Positions 55,290 to 64,000 of a DNA stretch of 64,000 nucleotides are shown here, in pieces; position 1 is the first letter of the stretch; each line of letters opens with the position of its first letter. Origin of the DNA: Caenorhabditis elegans. Taxonomy: Eukaryota > Nematoda > Chromadorea > Rhabditida > Rhabditidae. Position numbers and translations under genes: made by a program. The stretch is taken from NCBI RefSeq assembly GCF_000002985.6, contig NC_003283.11, forward strand, positions 2,666,001-2,730,000, given 5' to 3'. Below the pieces are notes generated by a model. That model had not been told where the DNA came from and ran no database searches. It was given only the letters and a program-made list of their open reading frames with translations.

Positions 55290-56655
55290 TTATGATAACA
55301 TCGCACTATTAACCACTACGGTAACAACTCTTTTCTTTTTTCTAAAACCAAAAATTTGCTTCTGAATATTGGAGTCAAATGCAAGAAGAATATATGGAAG
55401 TGACAAAGTCATCTGAAAAAAAACAGCAACATAAATTTACGTTGAGTTGAAATAAAACCTACAATATCAGAAGAATACGTGAGAAACGTAAAATTGTGAT
55501 TGACAATAAAGGCTGGAAGAAATGGAAAATTCGAGTCGATAGATGTAATCACGCTCCACATCAATATTCCAGTGTACAAAAAACAGTAGATCAGTGCCAA
55601 ACGGGTCAATTTTTTGGAAATTCGATCGGTGGGAAGGTTGGCAGCTAAACTTGCGGGTTTTATGAAGGAATAAAACAAATTTTGGTTTTTGTACCTCTCA
55701 ACTTTTTCGTCACCAAAACCACCGTAGCGATCCCAATTGTCAATATTAAAATGAAATATATCGCAGAGAATATTGCATTAATATTAATTGCATTTACATA
55801 AACCAAGTTGAATCTAGTTTTCATAAGAGTTCCATTAACAATATGCACCTCCAATGTGAACCCGGGCCATAATAATTTTGGCAGATGGCTATACACAAAC
55901 ATGGAAATTCCAATTGCCGGGTACCATCGGTAGCAAAACTGGAAAAAATTTGGTAGATATTTTTGAAAAACTCTGTTTCAGGGGGAAGTATTTAATCTCA
56001 GCCTTTTTTTCAACTATTAGAGAAGTTGTTGCTGAAAAATTACCCTTTCAAATTTCCCAGCGAACACAACTGTAAGTATCCGATGAAGACTCAGCATTGC
56101 AGTTGCACAGAACTGCATATGCATAAACCAATAAGCATGATACTTTGCAAGTGTTAGAGCACCTGGCAGTGAAGTTTCTATCCATTTTAGTATGAAAATA
56201 CAACTGGGATGCTCTTCCAGACGAAGTGCAAACCAGGTGTTAACAAAGCACAGAATGTTCTGAAATGGCTTTTGGAAATGTCTGAGTTGGAATTGAAGTT
56301 TGATAATTGGAAATCAAAGCTTAGAAAAATATGTCTAGAATTGGAATATTCAACTGCCCAGTCACAAAATGAGGTGATACAGTCAAAATTTCAATAGGGT
56401 TTAATAAAATTATCCCCCTCATAAAATTAAAAAAAACATTGAAAAAAATTGCTCAAACTTCCTTACCACCAGTAAACTTATTTGCACAATTCTATAAAAT
56501 GAGTTTGTGTACATTTTTGAATATCCAAGATAAATTAGAAAAAATATCATTAGAATAAATGACGGAACTCCGTATATTAACTGGGTCACCGTCATTAATT
56601 GAGCAGCGGGATTGGGTTGTACGGATTCTAAAGATGAGGTTACTGATGGCTCCAT
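55290..56655 (-). CDS. Srg-type chemoreceptor (gene 1)
   Basis: Minus-strand exons 56655-56467, 56259-56044, 55938-55695, 55644-55463 and 55412-55290 join in phase to give 317 residues. YGVPSFILMIFF and SKMYTNSFYRIVQ near the N-terminus, CFVNTWFALRLEEHPSC, LPGALTLAKYHAYWFMH, LPKLLWPGF, VHIVNGTLMKTRFN and NLPTDRISKKLTRLAL are Srg-family landmarks. The last exon starts MTLSLPYILLAFDSNI and ends with a basic tail. Srg receptors are seven-helix proteins of chemosensory neurons and other cells; no ligand is inferable. Exon 4 begins at TTTAG|CTGCC; the upstream AG at GCAAG would give a stop. Very close to srg gene 2. Confidence 0.92.
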
Positions 56656-56902
56656 AATGATTGGATATAACTGAAATTCCTACTAGATTGAGTTCGAGCG
56701 AAAATGGAGAAAATGCAAATGGAAACTTTGGACCGATTTTCCAAATAGAGAAATGGTGATTTATAAGGCACAAAAAATTATCTGACAGGTGAAACATAGC
56801 GTTATGGTGGGAATAAAACATCACTACTTTTTTCGAGACTTCATTTGAAAGCGGGGTCCTCAATCGATGTCGGCCGCTTCGCAAATAACACAATGAATGT
56901 TA

Positions 56903-59325
56903 TTATGACATCATCGCACTAGTCGCCACTACAGAAATAACCCGTCTCTTTTTTCTGAACACTTGTTGCTGAATGTTGGAGTCAAATGCTATGAGAATAT
57001 ATGGAAGGGATAATGTCATCTGAAACAATTATTTATAAGCCTTGGAACTTACTTTGAAACTAAACCTACAATATCTGAGAGATAAGTGAGAAGTGTGAAA
57101 TTGTGATTGACAATGAAGGCTGGAAGAAATGGGAAACTCGAGTCGATAGAAGCAATCACGCTCCACAGCAAAATCCCAGTGTACAAAAAGCAGTAGACCA
57201 GGGCCAAGCGTGTAAGTTTTTTGGAAATTCGGTCGGTTGGAAGGTTGACAGCTAAACTTGCAGTTTTTGTGAACGAACAATTTTTTTGTTGGTTTTTTGT
57301 ACCTTTTAACTTTTTTGTCACCAAAACCACCGTAGCGATTCCAATTGTCAAGATTAAAATGAAATATATCGAAGAAAATATTGCATTAATATTAATTGCA
57401 TTTACGTAAACCAAGTTGAATCTAGTTTTCATAAGTGTTCCATTAACAATATGCACCTCAAACGTGAACCCGGGCCATAATAATTTCGGGAGGTGACTGT
57501 ATACAAACATGGATATTCCAATTGCCGGGTACCATCGGTAGCAAAACTGGAAAAAAATTTGGTAGATATTTTTGAAAAACTCTGTTTCAGGGGGAAGTAT
57601 TTAATCTCAGGCAAGTCTGATTAAAAAAATCTGAAAATCGAACATTGTAAGAGTTCCGTGCAATTTTAGTTTTGCGCTTCTGAAGAGGTTTCGGTGTCGA
57701 TGTAGTGTAGGGTCTGTGGTACTATATGAGTACAGTAGGGCTACTGTAGATCCGGAAAAATTGAGTACAGAGCTATTGTGGAGTTATTAATTCTGGGCTA
57801 GTGTGGTGTCGAAGTACTTTAGTGCTACGGTATGAGTACTGTAGGGTTACTGTAGTTTTGGAAAAATTGAGTATTAAGCTTTTTTACAGGTATTAGGTCG
57901 GAACTAGCGAGAGAACAGACGATGTATTGGTAGTGGTACGGTAGGGGTACTGCAGGGTTACTGTAGTTTTGGAAAATTGGGATTTGTGCTCGAGTTTAGT
58001 GTGAAGATAGCGTCAATGTACTGTACGATTAATGTAATTAGGTATTTTTTTAGTTTTAGCTCTTGAAGAGAATGGGACAAAATGTTCAGATTTTCGACTT
58101 CAACTAAAAAATTAATTTCTGAGCATTTGTATAAAAAATCAGAATAAACCTTTTTTTTAACTATTAGAGAAGTTGTTGCTGAAAAATTACCCTTTCAAAT
58201 TTCCCGGCAAACATTACTGTAAGTATCCGATGAACACTTAAAATTGCAGTTGTCAGGAACTGCATATGCATAAACCAATAAGCATGATATTTTGCAAGTG
58301 TTAGAGCGCCTGGCAGAAAAGTTTCAATCCATTTTAGCATGAAAATGCAACTGGGATGCTTTTCCAGACGAATTGCAAACCAGGTGTTGGCAAAGCACGA
58401 AATATTCTGAAGGAAGTGATAACTTTGAGAATTTGGATAAAATTTCGATTTCCGTGAGCCATGTTTAGCTTTTTTTCCCTATTTTTTAATTTCCACCTGT
58501 CCAGACGGAAGAAATTTTATTTTAATCATCAGTTACTACAATATACATATGCATAAATCGCAGTTTTTCGTATTTATGTAGTTTGAACTTTAAGCTCACT
58601 GTAGGAGTAGGGAGGGACTGTAGGATTACTGTAGAGTCGGAAAATTTAAGTTTTAAGCTTTTGAAGGGATATTGGGAGTACTGTAGTGTTGTAGTTGTGT
58701 TCCACTCATTTTTTTTGTGAATATTCGAACATTTCAGAACATTTTGAAATTAAACGTTCAAAGTTTTTTTAAAAATTAAAAGCTTGATAAATATTTTATA
58801 TTTTCAAATTCGTTTTAATGCATTTTTATAGAACATTTCCGCAAAAAAAGCTAATTTACTCTGTTAAAATTGGTAAACGAGAATGCACACTCTTCCTCGA
58901 GAAGTACACACGCTGCGTAAATCGACACAAAGCTGTGTGAAAGGTTTACACATTTTTTACGGTCAATTCAAGATTTTTAAATATGCGGAAATTTGTTTCA
59001 AATAACTTTTTGATTTACCTTCCAAATTTGATAAAACAATTTTAATTTTAGGAATTCAATTTTTTAATACTATTTTTCAAAATTCATTTTTGCGTATTTT
59101 TAATTACCATAAATTTCAAGCAACATCATTTCTTACCACTAGCAAACTAATTTGAACAATCCTATAAAAAGAGTTTGTATAGATTTTCGAATTTCCAAGA
59201 TAAAATAGAAAAAATAGCATTAGTGTAATTGACGGAACTCCGTAAATTAGCTGAGTCGCCGTCATAAATTGAGCTGCAGGATCTGGTTGGACAGACTCCA
59301 AAGATGTTGTCACAGTTTGGGCCAT
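56903..59325 (-). CDS. Srg-type chemoreceptor (gene 2)
   Basis: Minus-strand exons 59325-59137, 58406-58191, 57546-57303, 57251-57070 and 57019-56903 join in phase, 315 residues. Exon lengths match srg gene 1 except the last (117 versus 123 nt). Exon 3 is nearly identical between the two, while exon 2 differs at scattered sites (CFANTWFAIRLEKHPSC), suggesting recent duplication or conversion of the 3' half. The gene is 1.06 kb longer only because introns 1 and 2 have gained repeats. Fully open. Confidence 0.92.
57611..58150. repeat. Repeat insertion in srg gene 2 intron 2
   Basis: About 540 bp of TACTGTAGGGTTACTGTAGT-type repeats with GGAAAAATTGAG spacers sit exactly where srg gene 1 reads straight from TTTAATCTCAG into CCTTTTTTT (55990-56010). 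The edges are GCAAGTCTGATTAAAAAAAT and TATAAAAAATCAGAATAAAC, partly inverted. It is the reverse complement of the CTACAGTA family at 1430-2165. Confidence 0.8.
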
Positions 59326-59901
59326 AACGTTTTAAACAACTAAATTTTTGATTCCAAAACAAAAAAACTTGTGTTAATTAAAAGTGGTCTGAAAAGTTCT
59401 TGGAAAATTAATTCATATTTGAGTTCTAAAAGAAAATGCGAAATTTGTGGGAAATGGAAATTCAAGCCGAGAGAAAACAAGTTGGATATAAATTTATATA
59501 CAACAATATTTTTCGATGACAGGTGAAACACGCAGATTTGAGGTAAAAATGAAACAACACAGAAAACATTTCCAGACTCTATTTGAAAATGTTTTTGAAA
59601 TCCATAAGGAGGAGTCTGAAAACTTTCAGTTAAATAAATATGTTTCAGGAGGGTGCGGCAAATTTCAAAAATTATTTTTCATTCTCCAAATTAGTTAATT
59701 GGAATTTTGCAGTGTTTCCAGATAAAAACATTTATTAAAGATTATTAGAACCAAAAAGGGTTCCTTTTCTAGTTGGGGATGGAATGTAAACGGGTAAAAA
59801 AAAAAAACTATAGAGAAAGAAAATGCCAATGAGCCATAAACGAACTAAAAGATATTCCGTGAAGTTGCGGGGAGAAGAGATCAATTTTTAATGCTAAGAA
59901 G
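59326..59901. other. Intergenic, str gene 1 to srg gene 2
   Basis: AT-rich unique DNA. I see no repeat, RNA or further gene; short open frames at 59340 and 59516 have no recognisable motif. Confidence 0.5.
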
Positions 59902-61201
59902 TCATGAGGCAATGTAACGAGAACTTATAGTTCCAGATGGAATTCCACCAACTCTAGACTGTTTAAATTTTTTGATGCCGTTTGAAAAAGTTGCTAGAGT
60001 TCCTAAAACATGATGATTAAGTACTTTTGTTATTTCAACATGCTCACTTTTGGCAGTACTTCTATACTCCGACACAACGAACATGACGATGAATGAATCA
60101 GTGGGAGGATACAATGCGAAGCTGCATAGCATGACACCAGATGGAAGACTGACGTCTAAGTTGAACAGAGGAAGAAATATTATAATTGTGATGGGAATGA
60201 ATAATATGATTGTAGGAGCTGTTATCTGAACTTCATGTGTATTAGGAAAATATAATCAGGAGTAACTATTAACCTGGAGCACCAGAGTCTTGAAAAACTG
60301 TTTGTGGAGTTTTCTAAGAGTCTCCGAAAAATTCTTAATTTTATCTTCCATTTTTGTGTGCATCGACCATCCGCAGTAGATCATGACACCATATTGAAAG
60401 TTGACAATTGAGCAAATGTTCAATATTCCTATAACATTTCTCCATCTTACTGATCCATCCACAGGATCATAGGCAACTATTGCCATTGCTGGGATCTCAG
60501 TTATATTCGCATTATATCTAAGAAGCATATCTTCACGAAGGTAGTCATCTGTTATTTCGTCTCTTGCTAAGAAAAAGTAGGTACCAAGAGCATATTGAAA
60601 GCCAAAAAATGCGCAATAGAAAAACCAAAAAAGAGAATTGCATCCTTCGAAGTATGCAAGTTTGTTCGTGCTGAAATTTTTAGAATTGTTTCGAATTTGA
60701 AATCGAATTTCTGAATTTGTGAAATTTCTTACTCAAAAACTGCCCAATATCGATAAATGAATTGCACTGATAATAGAGACATGGTTGCGGAATGGAAAAA
60801 TGTGTAAATTGCTGAAAAAAAAATTGAATTTTAAAGTAAAAAAAAAAGTTTTGCCTAACCCAGAGGAATATTTCTTGACCACGATCCACGTAAACCAAAA
60901 GATTCCTCAAAACTATAGAACAGAAAGCTGGCTTTGTAGTTGTGAACATTCTGAAACAATTATACTTACACATGTTTCCCACAAAGCATATTATTACCGG
61001 GTACACTATAATTTCTACTGTCGCAAAAGTCATTCCCAGCATTGTGAATGCAGTGATCAGGTACTTGTAAGATCCGAAATTTTTCTGAGCACCGAGATAG
61101 TTCAAGGACAGTAGACACATGCCAAACATAAATGTTGCAACAAATCCAAGTTTTGGAATAAAATGGGTCACATGAATCCAAAAAAGATAAGATCCAGACA
61201 T
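59902..61201 (-). CDS. Str-type chemoreceptor (gene 1)
   Basis: Minus-strand exons 61201-60998, 60950-60860, 60811-60733, 60670-60274 and 60225-59902 join in phase to give 364 residues. It shows the Str superfamily pattern: NFGSYKYLITAF and VEIIVYP in helix 2, VHNYKASFLFYS, SLLSVQFIYRYWAV at the helix 3 end, EGCNSLFWFFYCAFFG, a long extracellular loop, IKNFSETLRKLHKQFFKTL before helix 6, and the C-terminal PPTDSFIVMFVVSEYR. The exon 1 donor is CCG|GTAATA; the stronger-looking GTAAGT 25 bp on breaks the frame. It could be classed str or srj; symbol not assigned. Fully open. Diverges from str gene 2 across 1.33 kb. Confidence 0.88.
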
Positions 61202-62535
61202 TTTGGAGAAACTCTGACAATTATTAAAAGGTAGATTTTGATTTCATCGCAATAACTATTATTCAGTAGAATATATAGTGATTATTTCCACTTTTCGTTC
61301 TCCAAAAAATATCATATGCTAGAAAGTATTGTATTTCATTTTTATATCTTATTCTGTTTATGGAGCTTCTCGAATAAAAATGTTACGGAAATTAGCCTAT
61401 GTTGACCAGATCTATAGTTCCGGTCCTGTCTACTTACGTATAAAAACATGAACAAAGGTATAACGTAACATGATGGTAGCACATACAGTAATTCAAAAGC
61501 ATGGCTAAAATTAGGGTTTCCATGAAAACGCCTGCCTGCCTCGCGCCTGATGTATGGTGCGGCGCGAAACCCGAAAAGTGTTGGCCGCGGCGAGCGAACC
61601 ACCTTACGCACTACGTGGTGCAAACACCAAGCATTTGATTTTACGCCAGGATGCAGGCCGGCATGATAAGGTTGGAGGCAAGTGTCAAAAAACCGTACAT
61701 GCCTCCCATGGAAGCCCAAGCTAAGGTAGTGTTAGGAAAATTAGTTACTTCAGAAAATTACCAAGTGTGGAAAACGTTTTCGCAATCCTGGAATAATGTC
61801 AGCTGCTCTTTTGACTCACCAAGTTACAAGACCATTTTTGTACCTGAAATGACTCCGTATTCAAGCTACTGCAATACCCAAAAAGTGGATAATGTGAGTT
61901 CATCTCGGTCCTCGATCGATGTCGACTGCGAACATTGTATATTTTCTCTTTTAGTGATCGAAGCAATTAAAAATATATATTGTGAGTGTGAATCTGAAAA
62001 TCTTCAGTAAATTAAAAATGTCTCTGGAGTGTGTGGCAAATCCCACATTTGCCGTGCTGGGCAAACTCCGAAAAATGAGAACATTTCTGATATTTCTAGG
62101 AGCACCAAAAGAGTTTTGAACAACGCCTATTTCACTCATTTTATGTAATTTTACTGTTGTTTTTTTTTAACTCAATATTTCCTATCAAATTTTTCAAAAT
62201 CCAATTTGTGGTGTGTTCGGCAAATTTTTAAAATTTTCCCTGGCTCGGAAAATGTGGCAAATCCACTTTTTCGAAATTTACCGAGCTTGGCAGAACGGCA
62301 AATTGGGCAAATTTGCCGCACAGCTCTGATCCCATGGGACTCCCATAACAGTGACATGCACTGTACAAGCTCTAATTCTTACTTCTGAGCATGCAACCAC
62401 AACAATTATCTAAACGAACAAACAAGTCTACAACGGATATAACACATCACCATTAAGGTTCTGCCGGAAATGATATACTGTCTATACAATATTTATTCTT
62501 CTTTGATAATAATTGAACACCATATTTCTACGAAT
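61202..62535. other. Intergenic, str genes 1 and 2, with old duplication
   Basis: 61340-61508 and 61720-61960 match the block at 54870-55280; a family E element splits them. From 62020 to 62330 is a decayed family D element (CTCTGGAGTGTGTGGCAAAT opening, ATTTGCCGCACAGCTCTG closing). No gene body remains between. Confidence 0.75.
61509..61718. mobile_element. Family E element with readable insertion site
   Basis: It begins TTAGGGTTTCCATG and ends CATGGAAGCCCAA, imperfect inverted ends of about 13 bp. The interior carries GTGCGGCGCGAAACCCGAAA and TGTTGGCCGCGGCG. The paralogous site near 55060 reads GCATGGCTAAAACAGTGTT without the element; here GGCTAAAA stands left and AGCTAAGG right, consistent with an eroded duplication of about 8 bp. 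Confidence 0.8.
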
Positions 62536-64000
62536 ATGACGGTGAACCTTCGCGATTTATCCCGGACAATTGCTGAATTCGCATTCCTTACCGCATTGGT
62601 GTGCAACTCCCTTTTGATCTATCTGACTGCTCGTCGCACTAAAAACATCACTGGAGCTTACAAGTACATGATAATTTTATTTGCATTACTTGGACTAATA
62701 TTTTCCTGTACTGAAATGCTTGCAAGACCATTTGTTCATAATTTCAATGCTTCCTTTGTCTACTTTAGTTTATCGAATGATCTTTCGGAATTTAAATCTT
62801 TAGTTCAAATGCTTCTTGTTTTGTACTCCGGACTATATTCTTCTCTAATTTCATTCGTTGCCGTTCAATTTATTTACCGCTATATGGTTCTTGTAAAGTA
62901 AGTTGATTCAAAATTTTACAGAATGAACATATGATTTCTCAGCGCTAACCTTCTCGAATCTTGGTTTACTGGTTGGAAGCTTGTATTCTGGGTTTTCTAT
63001 GTGATATTTTTTGGTTTCGCTTGGAGTGCATCAGTATATTTTTGTCTATTCCCGGACACCTATTCATATAATTATATAAGAACGGAGTTTAAAGACGTTT
63101 ATAATATTGGTGTGGATCGAGTGGCCATTTTCATACTAGTTGCTTATGTGGGAAATTTTTATTTAGTTCAGAGATGCCTGCCTGCCTACGCACCTACTGC
63201 ATACTTGTACTCCTTTCCTACACGCTTGCCTACGCGCCTGCCCTCTTACCAACTGCCTAATTACTTATTATCTCACTCTTGCCCCTTTATACCTACCTGA
63301 TTCCTACTTGCCTAGATATGTATTGCGTGGTCACCTGATACCTGCCTGCATATTTACTCAAGTGACCATATTAGGAAAAAAAACGACAAAAAAAAATGCC
63401 AGGTCTGCTTGCTTACCTACATGCCTACCTAACTTTTCTGTTTCAAATGTGTATGTTCCTATAGTCCTACTATTTGACTGCCTACCCAATATCTGCCTCA
63501 TGCCTACTTTGCTCCAGTCCCTAACCTTACGCCTGCTTCATACCTGCTTTCCTGATTCCAGTCTGTTAAAGTTCCTATCTAAAATATGCCTGTCTTACTG
63601 TCCGCTCTTTTCCTGCTACTTCCATGTACCTACCTAAATCCCTACATGCCTACCTATTGCCTACCTAAATACCTGTCTACCCAGCTAACTCACTAAAAAA
63701 AGACTCAAAATTCTTGGAATTACAGGAAAAACACCCATCAAGTGAAGAGTATAAACTGAGACCGGCAAGTGTAATTATGATAGCTGGGACCATCTCTATA
63801 CTGGTAATTCAATACTCAATAATGCTGTTTTGTGGTGCATCAATGCACCGCCAAATGAACGAAAAACTCAAAAACTTTTCACCTGATAACCAACGACTTC
63901 AAAAGCAATTTTTCAAAACTTTACTCCTTCAAATCTCTGTGCCAACAGTCTTGTTCCACATGCCAATATTTCCGGTTCTACTAGGCCCGTTCTTCAATTT
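62536..64000 (+). CDS. Str-type chemoreceptor (gene 2), cut by window end
   Basis: Exons 62536-62897, 62943-63147 and 63726-64000 join in phase; at least 280 residues are visible and the gene runs off the right edge. The start was put at MTVNLRDL because paralogs begin about 20 residues before helix 1; an upstream in-frame ATG at 62470 would add 22 residues. GAYKYMIILFALLGL, CTEMLARPFVHNFNASF, SFVAVQFIYRYMVL, and MHRQMNEKLKNFSPDNQ with LQKQFFKTLLLQ are Str landmarks. Intron 2 (63148-63725) is filled with CCTGCCTAC-type degenerate repeats. Likely functional as far as seen. Confidence 0.88.
63175..63690. repeat. CTGCCTAC degenerate repeat
   Basis: Words TGCCTGCCTAC, GCCTACCTA and ACCTGCCTG recur throughout str gene 2 intron 2, with unique interruptions. 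The 99- and 109-residue open frames across it are artefacts. Confidence 0.8.

Noticed and set aside
60966..60985. Strong-looking GTAAGT donor for str gene 1 exon 1
   Set aside because: Neither phase there joins the VHNYKASF exon in frame; GTAATA at 60997 does and matches the paralog.
63308..63637. 109-residue Cys/Leu-rich open frame
   Set aside because: It spans the CCTGCCTAC repeats of str gene 2 intron 2 and runs in a frame unrelated to the receptor.

Overview
The window reads as a nematode autosomal arm and almost certainly comes from Caenorhabditis elegans; from gene content I would place it on the left arm of chromosome V, but that placement is from memory and unchecked. The grounds are short GT-AG introns with TTTTCAG acceptors, AT-rich DNA full of foldback elements, intronic arrays of the nematode telomere hexamer TTAGGC, a recognisable kel-8 / L2HGDH / ZFPL1 / nuo-5 gene order, and a block of nematode-specific chemoreceptor genes (srt, srg and str types). 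All gene models below were spliced by hand with reading-frame phase checked at every junction. They are not backed by transcripts.

Layout, left to right. 926-4186 (+): a secreted two-CUB protein. 5464-22369 (+): kel-8, a BTB-BACK-Kelch ubiquitin-ligase adaptor. Its proposed first intron of about 12.3 kb holds a same-strand THUMPD1/Tan1-like gene (7001-7973), a tRNA-Thr(AGT) gene (8010-8081), a decayed mariner-type transposon and many foldback repeats. 22611-28360 (-): L-2-hydroxyglutarate dehydrogenase, convergent with kel-8. 28774-32580 (+): ZFPL1, a cis-Golgi membrane zinc-finger protein, divergent from L2HGDH. 32978-40736 (+): nuo-5, the 75 kDa iron-sulfur subunit of complex I, 397 bp behind ZFPL1. 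41029-45532 (-): a secreted protein with two VWA-like domains, tail to tail with nuo-5.

From 46087 to the right edge the window is a chemoreceptor cluster: four srt-type genes (46087-47619 -, 49270-51000 +, 51395-53135 -, 53696-54863 -), two tandem srg-type genes (55290-56655 - and 56903-59325 -), and two str-type genes (59902-61201 - and 62536 to beyond 64000 +). The plus-strand srt gene has lost its usual first exon. The housekeeping half covers mitochondrial metabolism (L2HGDH, complex I), Golgi, tRNA modification and protein turnover; the right half is fast-evolving, presumably sensory, lineage-expanded sequence.

Most of the noncoding DNA is repeats: at least five foldback/MITE-like families with several copies each, five intronic TTAGGC tracts, several minisatellites, and long poly-G/C runs. 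For two elements the insertion can be read directly: a hAT-like element in a nuo-5 intron with a perfect 8-bp target duplication, and a smaller element caught by comparing a filled with an empty copy of a duplicated flank. I found no operon-like prokaryotic system, CRISPR array or clearly new multi-gene system.
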